From Acidobacteriaceae bacterium (GTDB lineage Bacteria; Acidobacteriota; Terriglobia; Terriglobales; Acidobacteriaceae), in the NCBI GenBank assembly GCA_003134815.1, contig PLCO01000056.1, forward strand, positions 310-64,309: 64,000 nucleotides of DNA, written 5' to 3'. The notes beneath the pieces were generated by a model. The model made no database searches and was not told the origin of the DNA. It saw only the letters and a list, made by a program, of their open reading frames with translations. Below, piece by piece: positions 45,222 through 52,924 of this stretch; the first letter of the stretch is position 1, and the number at the start of each line of letters is the position of its first letter. Made by a program: the position numbers and the translations under genes.

Positions 45222-47075
45222 TTACCGCACTGGTTCGCTTTGCGCGTGCAGCAGATCCACCACTCGCTGGTAGAGCCGATTGCGCAAATCGATTCGCCGC
45301 GACGCCGACGTCACATAGCGAATCTGGAGATCGATCCCCGACCCGGAAGGCCGCAGGTTCACCACAGGCCTCGCGCTAAATCGGCCCAGTTCTTCACCGT
45401 GTTTGCCATGCTTCCACTCCTTCTCGGCGCGGCGAGAGTTCTCCACCGTCTCTTCGGCAACAACTTTCTGCACCTCTTCCATCAGTGCGTGTACGTCCGT
45501 GGCCGCGGGCACGCTCACCGCAATCTCGTCCCACATCCACTGGCCCGCAGTCGAGAAGTTGAAATACTGCCCACGAATCGCAAATCCGTTCATGAACGAA
45601 ATGCGGCGCCCCGTCGGGTAGCCCTGGTCTGCCAGCCCGCCGGTTTCAAGCAGTGTTGTCGACATCAATCCAATCTCCGTCACCGTGCCGGCAACGCCGT
45701 TAACGCTGCCAACGCCGTAGATCTCCACCCAGTCGCCCACATGAATGCCGTTCTTACCCATCAAAATGAACCAACCCAGAAATGCCAGGATGTAATCCTG
45801 CAGTGCGATCGTAAGCGCAGCGGTAACGAGCCCAAGAATCGTCGGCGTCTCCTTGGGCGATCCGAAGATCACGACCAGAATGATCCCTGCGCCCAGCACC
45901 TGAACGCTCAATTCGAGAATGCTGCGCAGAGTGCGCATTCGCCTGCGATCCTTCGCCGGCCGGTCCATCACGCGCCGGATAATAGCGTCGCTGACCAGCA
46001 TGAATGCGAGGATGATGAGTATCAAAGTGAACGATTGCAGGATCATGTGCACAACAATCTGGTGCTGCAGTTTCACCTGCGCCTGCCACTTTGCGTAAAC
46101 CGCTGCCAACTGCTGCTCAGTCTCAATGCGGTCGTCGTCGATGCTCAGAATCTGCCGCTCCACGCTGAGATCCGTCAGATTCGCCAGGTGGGTCGCCTGA
46201 TTGGGCGCAGCGCTTGCGGGCGGCGCCGCATTTGCCTTGGCCTCCAGCGCAGTGTGTTCGGCAGTCAGGTTGCGCACGTCGTTCTGCGCCTCTTCCAGAG
46301 CCTGTGCAATCAGGCCCTCTCGCTCTCGTTGCCGGAACCATGCCCCGAGGCGCGTGGCCAGCGTGTGGTCCTGCTTGGCCGACACGATCGCAATTTGGCC
46401 GCCATTCTTCGCTTCGCTGTCGTACTTGCGCATTGATGCTTCATGCGCAGTCAGCTCATCCTGAATCTCCGCGCTGTGATCGCCAGAGGCACGCTCCAGG
46501 TCTCTCTGTGCGTCGGCCAGCTCGTCAGTGTCGAGCCCAAGCTGCGCCTTCGCCACTTCCGCATCGTCACTGGGTGGAGCGTTCTGGGCGCCGTTTTTCG
46601 CCGCCCCGGCCGCAGGTCCCGCTCCCGACGTAAGGCTGTCAAACAGGGCCTGGTCCTGCTGCTTTAGCTGCTGCAGTTGCGCGACCTTTTGTGCAAGGGC
46701 CTGCGCCTCGCCTGTCAAATTGTCGTGCTCCGCGTCCAACCGCGCTTGTCGCAGCGCGGCGGCAAACGCCTGGTCCACTTCATGGTCGGCGAGTCGCTCC
46801 GCGTCGTGCGCATACTCGTTTTCCTCGGCGGTCACCGCCAGCGCTGCCAGCGCTTGCGCCGTCTGCCACGGTTGCAGATTCACCAGCGATTGCCCGCCAC
46901 CACGCGCACCGCTCCTGCCATGGAGATAAGTCAGCGCGCCGCGTGTCATCCAGGTAAAAACAACGCACACAATCAGCAGCACGAGCAGCGTGCCCCACAG
47001 CACAGTGCGGGTCTTGTTAAAAAGACGGGGGCTGCTGGCTTCGTCGGAAGTTGGGGGTATCGGGGACGGCGGCAT
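45222..47075 (-). CDS. Mechanosensitive ion channel, MscS-type, with long N-terminal region
   Basis: This 617-aa protein is read from ATG 47075 (MPPSPIPPT). A membrane helix (VLWGTLLVLLIVCVVFTWM) is followed by about 260 residues of periplasmic coiled coil rich in Glu, Gln and Ala. Then come two or three further helices and the MscS pore region (TPTILGLVTAALTIALQDYILAFLGWFILM, GDWVEIYGVGSVNGVAGTVTEIGLMSTTL). MscS channels release solutes under membrane tension; the coiled coil is a sensor-like addition. The frame extends back to 47363, but that would overlap the divergent HHH gene. Confidence 0.85.
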   Translation of the reverse strand: MPPSPIPPTSDEASSPRLFNKTRTVLWGTLLVLLIVCVVFTWMTRGALTYLHGRSGARGGGQSLVNLQPWQTAQALAALAVTAEENEYAHDAERLADHEVDQAFAAALRQARLDAEHDNLTGEAQALAQKVAQLQQLKQQDQALFDSLTSGAGPAAGAAKNGAQNAPPSDDAEVAKAQLGLDTDELADAQRDLERASGDHSAEIQDELTAHEASMRKYDSEAKNGGQIAIVSAKQDHTLATRLGAWFRQREREGLIAQALEEAQNDVRNLTAEHTALEAKANAAPPASAAPNQATHLANLTDLSVERQILSIDDDRIETEQQLAAVYAKWQAQVKLQHQIVVHMILQSFTLILIILAFMLVSDAIIRRVMDRPAKDRRRMRTLRSILELSVQVLGAGIILVVIFGSPKETPTILGLVTAALTIALQDYILAFLGWFILMGKNGIHVGDWVEIYGVGSVNGVAGTVTEIGLMSTTLLETGGLADQGYPTGRRISFMNGFAIRGQYFNFSTAGQWMWDEIAVSVPAATDVHALMEEVQKVVAEETVENSRRAEKEWKHGKHGEELGRFSARPVVNLRPSGSGIDLQIRYVTSASRRIDLRNRLYQRVVDLLHAQSEPVR

Positions 47076-47198
47076 GTTTCTATTTTCGCGCGTCAGGCCG
47101 CGTATCCCGTCCCTTTTCGTCTTCCCTGTCATTCGGCGCCATTTCGGCCGGGATTGTCGCCCCTTGCGATCGAACGGCCGGAATTGGACAATGAAACC

Positions 47199-47534
47199 GT
47201 GCCTATTCAAAAGCACCTTGCAGTACTGGCGGCCGCCGCGCTGGCAATTTGCCTTTGCGGAGGCGCTCGCTGTTCTGCGGCACTGGCCCGTCCCTCCACC
47301 CCGCAAACCGCAACCAAATCCAAACCCACTCCGCCTCCCGAGGCGCGCGTCGACATCAACCACGCGAGCGCAGAGGAATTAGCCAAGGTCCCCGGCTTGA
47401 CGCCGAGTTGGGCCGGGCGAATCGTGCGCTTTCGTCCCTACCGGACAAAACAAGACTTGCTCGAGCGCGGCGTGCTCCCCAGCGATGTTTATGACCACAT
47501 CAAGGACTCGATCATCGCGCACCGCGTCAAGTAG
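47199..47534 (+). CDS. Helix-hairpin-helix protein, secreted
   Basis: This 111-aa protein starts at GTG 47199. A signal-like N-terminus (HLAVLAAAALAICLCGGA) is followed by a Thr/Pro linker and a ComEA-like HhH domain, ARVDINHASAEELAKVPGLTPSWAGRIVRFR. The DINxAxxxELxxxPGxxxxxAxxIxxxR pattern is that of DNA-binding HhH repeats. A periplasmic DNA-binding or competence role is possible but not proved. It diverges from the MscS gene. Confidence 0.78.
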   Translation: MPIQKHLAVLAAAALAICLCGGARCSAALARPSTPQTATKSKPTPPPEARVDINHASAEELAKVPGLTPSWAGRIVRFRPYRTKQDLLERGVLPSDVYDHIKDSIIAHRVK

Positions 47535-47637
47535 CGATCTTCGGACCGTGAGGCCGATTCCGCAAAGTTTCTTCTCAGGCGAACTTCCGGGCCGTTACAC
47601 TGTTCGTTACACCGATCGGCGACAGGAGGCTATCGCG

Positions 47638-48396
47638 ATGCAAACCCGGATTCTGGGCACCACCATGCCGGTGCTTGAAGTGCTGCTCGATCCCAACGAA
47701 AGCGTTTTTTCTGAGAGTGGAGAGCTCTCATGGATGACCGCGTCGATCCAGATGATGACGCACACGCAGGCCGGCGGTGGTGGCGGGTTTCTCGGCGTGA
47801 TTAAGCGCGTGGCCGGCGGCGGCAGCCTCTTCATGACCGAGTACCGCGCGATGCAGTATCAAGGCACTGTCTCGTTTGCCACGCGGGTGCCGGGCCACAT
47901 TGTCCCGGTGCAGGTTGGCCAAGGGCCGGAGTACATGGTGCACCGGCACGGGTTCCTTTGTGCCACGCCGCAGGTGACGATCTCGGTTGGCTTTCAGCAG
48001 TCGCTGGGCGCGGGCATCTTCGGCGGAAGCGGATTTCTGCTGCAAAAAATCGGCGGCGTGGGCACCGCTTGGATCGAGCTCTCCGGCGAGCTGATCCAGA
48101 AGGATCTCGCTCCCGGCGAGATTCTGTTTGTGCATCCCGGCCATGTGGGCGCATTCCAATCGACGGTCGGCTTCCAGATCACTACGGTTCCGGGAATCAA
48201 GAACATGATCTTCGGCGGCGACGGAATCTTTCTGGCGCGGATGGTCGGCCCGGGCACAATCTGGCTGCAAACTCTGCCCATCTCGCGGCTGGCGAGTCAG
48301 ATCTATGAGTATCTGCCGCACCCCGAGGCGGCACAGCAGGCAACAGGCGCCGGACTGCTTGGCGGAATCGTCGGCGGAATCATCAGCGGCCAATAA
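47638..48396 (+). CDS. AIM24/TIGR00266-family protein
   Basis: This 252-aa protein from ATG 47638 has GGAGG 8 bases upstream. It has VLLDPNESVFSESGELSWMTASIQMMTH, a Gly-rich loop, SLFMTEYRAM, GHIVPVQVGQGPEYMVHRHGFLCAT and AWIELSGELIQKDLAPGEILFVHPGHVGAF, the repeated beta-strands of the AIM24/TIGR00266 fold (tubulin-like or double-stranded beta helix). Role in bacteria is not known. The Gly/Ile-rich C-terminus could be membrane-inserting. Confidence 0.82.
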   Translation: MQTRILGTTMPVLEVLLDPNESVFSESGELSWMTASIQMMTHTQAGGGGGFLGVIKRVAGGGSLFMTEYRAMQYQGTVSFATRVPGHIVPVQVGQGPEYMVHRHGFLCATPQVTISVGFQQSLGAGIFGGSGFLLQKIGGVGTAWIELSGELIQKDLAPGEILFVHPGHVGAFQSTVGFQITTVPGIKNMIFGGDGIFLARMVGPGTIWLQTLPISRLASQIYEYLPHPEAAQQATGAGLLGGIVGGIISGQ

Positions 48397-48403
48397 CGTT
48401 GGC

Positions 48404-48512
48404 CAGTTATCAGTTGTCAGCGATCAGTCGTCAGTGATCCGTTGTCAGTTGTCAGTGATCAGCCGTCAGTTGTCAGTGATCAATTGTCAGTTGTCAGTGA
48501 TCAATTGTCGGT
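48404..48512. repeat. Tandem TCAGTTGTCAGTGATCA repeat array
   Basis: About 105 bp of imperfect tandem TCAGTTGTCAG and TCAGTGATCA units, about 10 bp each, follow the AIM24 gene directly. Such arrays occur in Acidobacteriota intergenic regions. No coding function. Slippage-prone. Confidence 0.82.
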
Positions 48513-48541
48513 AGAGTGCGTTTCAACAATCGGCTTTGTAA

Positions 48542-48607
48542 CAAGGGCACGGCTTTAGCCGGGCCGAAAAAGGCAACAAAATTATGGGGTTTTAACCCCT
48601 GAGGGAT
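48542..48607 (+). repeat. Dispersed stem-loop repeat, copy 2
   Basis: This segment shares its layout with 30897-30962: AGGGCACG(G/A)CTT(T/C)AG, then a short GGC(G/A)ACAAA spacer, then GGGGTTTTAACCCCTGAGGGA. Both hairpins are preserved by compensating changes, which suggests the folded form matters. Confidence 0.65.
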
Positions 48608-48732
48608 TACAACCGGATTCAATACGACCATTTTTGAAACACGCTCTAGGAAGTGATGAGCGCTCGAGGAGCGGAGATTACCGCAGTCGTTGAACTGCGC
48701 GTACTTGAATCGGCGTGCAAGAATCGGTAAGT

Positions 48733-49767
48733 ATGACTGAGTCCTCCCAGCAGCGAAGCGGCGTTCATGGGCACATCGTGTTCTTCTTCGCCGTCGCGCT
48801 GGCGCTTTACGTAGCGTGGCTGATTCGCGACGTGCTGGCGCTGATTTACGTCTCGGCGCTGTTTGCCGTGGTGCTCACGCCGGTGGTGCGGGCCACCTCG
48901 CGCATTCAACTTGGCCGCTGGAAGCCGTTCCACGGATCCACGGCCATCCTCATCCTGCTGCTTGCTGTTGCCGGCGCGCTCGCGACGTTTGGCTTTTTCG
49001 CCTTGCCGCCGGTCATCAACGACCTTCAGTCGCTGGCGGGCGAGCTGCCGGCTCGCCTGCCCGGAATCCTGGACAAGATCAAAGCGGTCCCATTCGCCGG
49101 TCGCATTGACGCCGGCGACGTGGTCTCGTGGGCTCAGCGCGGGCTGAGCGGCGGAGCAACTTACCTGCTCACTTCGTTCAGCGCATGGGCGGGCGTACTG
49201 GTCCAGGTAATCGCCGGGTTTGTGCTCACGCTCTACTTCATTCTTGAGGGCGACGGCGCGTATCGATGGTTTCTTTCGTTCCTGCCCGCTCAGCCGCGGC
49301 ACCGGCTTGACGCGACGCTCCGGCGCGCAGCCGGCCGCATGGAGAAGTGGCTGCTCGGCCAACTAAGCCTGATGCTGATTCTGGGAACATTGAGCACCCT
49401 CGTTTATCTCGTGCTTGGTGTGCGCTACGCCTATGTGCTGGGCGTAATTACCGGGCTGCTGAATCTCATTCCGGTCCTGGGCGCTGCCGTTTCGCTTGTT
49501 CTTGCCATGCTGGTGTCTGCCATCGACAGTTGGGGCCGCGTGCTGGGCGTGGCCATCTTCTTCGTCCTGTATCTGCAAATTGAAAACTCCTGGCTTACTC
49601 CACGCATCATGCACAGTCGCGTCCAGCTTCCCGCGCTGGCAATTTTCGTGGCCCTGCTGCTTGGCTCGGCGCTTGGCGGAATCGCCGGCGCGATGGTCGC
49701 GATTCCAACGGCGGTTCTGGTCAGCGTGCTGGTTGAGGAGTATCTCGTCAAAAAGACCGACGCGTGA
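48733..49767 (+). CDS. AI-2E-type transporter family protein
   Basis: This 344-aa protein has about eight hydrophobic segments. The family blocks are FAVALALYVAWLIRDVLALIYVSALFAVVLTPVV near the N-terminus, then GWVLVQVIAGFVLTLYFILEG, and the C-terminal RYAYVLGVITGLLNLIPVLGAAVSLVLAMLV and ENSWLTPRIMHSRVQLP. The order matches the PF01594 (AI-2E/YdiK/TqsA) permease family. What it moves is not known; many members are not AI-2 exporters. GTG at 48715 is an alternative start. Confidence 0.86.
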   Translation: MTESSQQRSGVHGHIVFFFAVALALYVAWLIRDVLALIYVSALFAVVLTPVVRATSRIQLGRWKPFHGSTAILILLLAVAGALATFGFFALPPVINDLQSLAGELPARLPGILDKIKAVPFAGRIDAGDVVSWAQRGLSGGATYLLTSFSAWAGVLVQVIAGFVLTLYFILEGDGAYRWFLSFLPAQPRHRLDATLRRAAGRMEKWLLGQLSLMLILGTLSTLVYLVLGVRYAYVLGVITGLLNLIPVLGAAVSLVLAMLVSAIDSWGRVLGVAIFFVLYLQIENSWLTPRIMHSRVQLPALAIFVALLLGSALGGIAGAMVAIPTAVLVSVLVEEYLVKKTDA

Positions 49768-50665
49768 GGCGGCAATGGCTGAGCTGGCGGAGCTAGCCAA
49801 GTTTGCGGAGCTAGCGAGCGGCGGCTCACCTCATTTTCTGTCAAGCCCCCGAACCCAAAATAAATCCGCCCACATTCCGTAAATTGTTCATTCTCTAGTC
49901 CCTAGTCCCTTAGTCCCTGTCTTATCAAGTTTGCCGATTATTTCCCGCCTCCGGCGCATACTCAAACTATGAGTTTCAACTCAAGACAAATTCGGTTCGC
50001 CAACTCACCGATGCTCAATTCGAATTTCCTTCGGGCCAGGGACCTCGCGAGTTTCATCCAAATACCCTCCCTCGGAGGCTCGCTTCAGGCCAAAAATAGC
50101 CGAAAAAATAATTTTGTGCACTTCAAAATACGCTTTTTGCCTATAACTATCTTTAGAATCAACATAACCGACTCAAAAGCCGTCTCGATTTTTTGCGATT
50201 TTTTGCGTTTTTCTTTGATTTTCTTCGATTTTTTTGCGCAAAATGGCCCTTTTCAGCCCCAAAATCGACCTCGCTTCCGGCCCCAAAATCGTCCTTCCGC
50301 GGAGCCTGGTTCGTGCTGTCCCATCCTTCGCCGGAGTTCCAGCAAGCAGGTCCCCATTCGACTTCGATCGCTTCCGCGATCTTCGCTCAGGGCAGGCTTT
50401 CGACTCCCGTCGTCCGTCGGCGGGGACACTGGTCGCGCAGGATGCACCCAGGGAGGGGCACCCATTTTCCTGGGTCGGTTGAGTGCGGGCACGCGCTGGG
50501 CGAGCGAATAGAGAAAGCTGGCGAGTTTGCAAACGCAAGCGCGGGTCGAATATAAGTAACAGCGGACGGAAAGTAACAGAAGTCGATGATTGATGGCCAA
50601 ATGGGAGCCGGGTGCTTTCTCGCGCGGCGCCATTCGCAGGATTACAGACAAGAGGGGAAACAACG
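49768..50665. other. 898-bp gene-poor region with an AT-rich dispersed element
   Basis: Apart from the element at 49927-50275, I see no credible gene. Frames on both strands through about 50200-50560 are low-complexity or antisense-type and lack ribosome sites. The stretch just before 49927 has short CTAGTCCCTAGTCCC-type repeats. Confidence 0.5.
49927..50275. repeat. AT-rich dispersed non-coding element, copy 2
   Basis: This is the second copy of the element at 27765-28150. The blocks shared are AAGTTTGCCGAT, CCGGCGCATACTCA, CTTTAGAATCAACATAAC, CGATTTTTTGCGATTTTT and CCCTTTTCAGCCCCAAAA, in the same order. Several poly-T and ATTTTTTGCG runs make it strongly AT-rich against a GC-rich background. 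No terminal repeats or transposase were recognised. Confidence 0.7.
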
Positions 50666-51205
50666 ATGAATCGCAGAGAGATGTTCGCGGCTTTGGCCGC
50701 TACTGCCGTGGCCGGCGACGTGCTGGCCTTTGCCGAAGCTAATCCGCAATCTGCGCCTGCCGCTGCGCCAGCGGCTGCGCCCGCGGCAGCGAGGGCGCCC
50801 GCAGCAGAGAATGTGATGGGATCGCCCGTTATGGGATCAAAAGTCTTCGACTGGAACGCGATGGTCGACAAGCCGAACAAGACTGGGTCCGTGCGGTCGG
50901 TTTGCAGCTCGCCGACGGCGACGCTGGAAAATCTGGAGATCCACATCTCGACGCTGAACCCGGGACTGATGTCGCATCCGCCGCATAAGCATCCGAACGA
51001 GGAATTGATCATCGTGAGACAAGGCACGGTGGAGACGCTCTCGAACGGGGAGTGGATTCGCGTAGGGCCGGGGAGCGTGATCTTTAACGGGTCGAACCAG
51101 CCGCACGGATTCAGAAACGTGGGCACCGATCCGGCGATTTATCACGTGGTGAACTTCAAGACGGCAGCGACGCCGGCGGGATCGACGGTGTTTGTGGGGG
51201 GATAA
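50666..51205 (+). CDS. Secreted cupin-domain protein with Tat-like signal
   Basis: This 179-aa protein from ATG 50666 opens MNRREMFAALAATAVAGD, a twin-arginine-like signal, then an Ala/Pro linker. The single cupin has LNPGLMSHPPHKHPNEELIIVRQG (His-x-His and Glu of motif 1) and VGPGSVIFNGSNQPHGFRNVG (motif 2). A divalent metal is likely; substrate unknown. AGAGGGG lies about 10 bases upstream. Confidence 0.8.
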   Translation: MNRREMFAALAATAVAGDVLAFAEANPQSAPAAAPAAAPAAARAPAAENVMGSPVMGSKVFDWNAMVDKPNKTGSVRSVCSSPTATLENLEIHISTLNPGLMSHPPHKHPNEELIIVRQGTVETLSNGEWIRVGPGSVIFNGSNQPHGFRNVGTDPAIYHVVNFKTAATPAGSTVFVGG

Positions 51206-51507
51206 AGCAGGGAACGAGTCAGGCGCTGCCCCTTGTGGAAAGGGTGTCGGCGCGTCGTTTTCCGGTTTTTGCCTTCTTCGCAGTACTTTCCTTTTGAGGA
51301 GCAGGCAAAACCCTCGATAGAGCCCTAAGAAAGCCTGATTCTCGGTAGTTGATGACGATGGAACACGCTCCGTAGTCACCAAAGTAAGGACATCTACAAT
51401 ATGGAAAACTGCTAAAATCATATGTGGCGCAGGGTTAGGCACAGGTAGTCGGTGTACCATTCCAGTCAAGCGCGTGGCGCGATTCTTAAACGGAAGAAGG
51501 AAACACA
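51206..51507. other. Intergenic region, 302 bp
   Basis: No gene seen. It becomes AT-richer from about 51380. A TAAAAT at about 51414, with nothing clear at -35, might serve the following operon. Confidence 0.35.
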
Positions 51508-51780
51508 ATGCCACAGTCTAACGTGACCCTGCCGGACGGTCGAACCTTTACCGGACCAGACGTGTCGATAAACGAGCAGACCGAAAGATGGACAGAGGTT
51601 GTCCTCTCGGATGGTTCAACACTGCGCGTTAAGCCGAACGTCGTGTCAGTCATTAGAGTCCCGGATCAGTGGGATGCTGATGGGAATCCCCTGTACGCGA
51701 TCAGGTCGAACATCATCATGACTGTTGCCACTTCCCCAGCGGAATTGAAAAAGGGGTACGTCGCACCCAGGAAGAATTGA
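51508..51780 (+). CDS. Unknown 90-aa protein, first gene of a small operon
   Basis: I do not recognise this protein. It has a strand-rich look (VTLPDGRTFTGPDVSI, TEVVLSDGSTLRVKPNVVSVIRV) and no signal peptide or membrane segment. AGAAGGAAAC lies 4 bases before the ATG. The next gene starts 4 bp after its stop, so the three genes 51508-52724 probably form one transcript. Confidence 0.6.
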   Translation: MPQSNVTLPDGRTFTGPDVSINEQTERWTEVVLSDGSTLRVKPNVVSVIRVPDQWDADGNPLYAIRSNIIMTVATSPAELKKGYVAPRKN

Positions 51781-51784
51781 GCGT

Positions 51785-52270
51785 ATGAAACTCCGCGTCG
51801 TGTCAACAATCGTTACCGGGTTGATCGCTAGCGCGACGATCTCCGCCAGTTGGGGCCTCACGTCTGCTTCAGTTGAGCAACAGGCTGCGACGGTCGAACT
51901 TCAGAATCGGACCGTGCTGATCGAGAGCACCGCGAAAGAGCGCGAAGGTGAAGTGTATTTCGAAAAGGGCGCGTTGAATTGGCTGAAGTTCGAACTTCTC
52001 ATGCAGGATTGGCACAAGCAAAGGGGAGCAAGTTCCTCAATTACAAAGGCGATAATGTCACCGGCCTATCAAGCAATCATCGGGATGGGGGAGCCTGCCG
52101 TGCCGCTTCTCCTTGCGCAGATTCGCTCAGAGGGAGACGACCCTGACCAGTGGTTCTGGGCACTTGAGTGCATCACCCAAGAAAGCCCCTCTCGCCCGGA
52201 AGACCAAGGAAACAACCTGAAAATGGCAAAGGCTTGGCTTGCGTGGGGCGAGGAGAAAAATGTCGGGTAG
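51785..52270 (+). CDS. Unknown 161-aa protein, second gene of the small operon
   Basis: The N-terminus (MKLRVVSTIVTGLIASATISASWGL) could be a signal or membrane anchor. The rest is soluble: FEKGALNWLKFELLMQDWHKQRG, then MGEPAVPLLLAQIRSEGDDPDQWFWALE, a HEAT-repeat-like pair of helices, and a KAWLAWGEEKN end. Such a helix pair suggests a protein-binding role. No family named. It overlaps the next gene by 11 bp. Confidence 0.6.
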   Translation: MKLRVVSTIVTGLIASATISASWGLTSASVEQQAATVELQNRTVLIESTAKEREGEVYFEKGALNWLKFELLMQDWHKQRGASSSITKAIMSPAYQAIIGMGEPAVPLLLAQIRSEGDDPDQWFWALECITQESPSRPEDQGNNLKMAKAWLAWGEEKNVG

Positions 52271-52724
52271 TTGGTCGCCTGCCGAGTTTCCTAACCTCAA
52301 CAATTCCACTTGCACGATTACGTCCCCGCCAGCCCGTCGATACAACTGCATTGCCTGGGCTGCTGGAGATGACACGCAGAATTGGTGGCCCGACCGATTC
52401 AACATGGGGTATTGGCCTCAGGGAGTACCACGCGAGGAAACTATTCCGGCATTCATGCTCGCTTACGAATCCCTAGGCTACAAGCTCTGCTATGAGGATC
52501 ATTTCGAAAAAGGGCTAGACAAGATCGCGATCTACGGAATCGAGAATCCAGACGGCACGGTAACGCCGACTCACGCAGCCCGCCTGCTCCCTTCCGGAGA
52601 ATGGACTAGCAAGCTGGGCAACTTTGAAGACATTGCACATAAGGCTCTCGACGCCGTAGATGGGCCGGTCTATGGCCGCAAAATCTGCTGCATGTCCCGA
52701 CCCGCAAGACAGCCTCACTCTTGA
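52260..52724 (+). CDS. Unknown 154-aa protein with RYNCIAWAAGD motif (DUF7689-like)
   Basis: Read from ATG 52260 inside the end of the preceding gene. The block RRYNCIAWAAGDDTQNWWP (about residues 26-44), followed by a long Trp/Tyr-rich stretch, is shared with a family I believe to be DUF7689. A Cys and later His residues could form a Cys-His pair, but no catalytic pair is proved. Function unknown. Base composition is AT-richer than in the flanking genes. Confidence 0.6.
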   Translation: MSGSWSPAEFPNLNNSTCTITSPPARRYNCIAWAAGDDTQNWWPDRFNMGYWPQGVPREETIPAFMLAYESLGYKLCYEDHFEKGLDKIAIYGIENPDGTVTPTHAARLLPSGEWTSKLGNFEDIAHKALDAVDGPVYGRKICCMSRPARQPHS

Positions 52725-52854
52725 GCGGTCGTTAGCCTTCTACATTAGTCCCAAGATCGAGAGCACTGGCGCTCATTTCTCCCAGGTGTGTTTGCCTCTC
52801 GACAACGATCTTTCGTCCGCATCTGGGGGCTTCCATCCAAATCGACACTCTTGT

Positions 52855-52904
52855 CCCCAGGCTTGCGCCTGGGGCTACCGTCTTCGACCCGCTGAAGCGG
52901 GTCG
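52855..52904 (+). repeat. Two adjacent perfect stem-loops
   Basis: CCCCAGGC-TTGC-GCCTGGGG (52855-52874) and CGACCCGC-TGAA-GCGGGTCG (52885-52904) lie between convergent genes. They have no T-run but may terminate both, and they belong to the same general class as the hairpins at 10334-10378. Confidence 0.7.
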
Positions 52905-52924
52905 TTGCGCGAATGGAGTCAGGT

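Noticed and set aside
48404-48512. CRISPR array
   Set aside because: The units are about 10 bp and adjacent with no unique spacers, so this is a simple tandem repeat.
50173-51126. Minus-strand 317-codon frame over the cupin gene
   Set aside because: It is antisense to a clear cupin gene with a Tat signal and runs into the AT-rich element.
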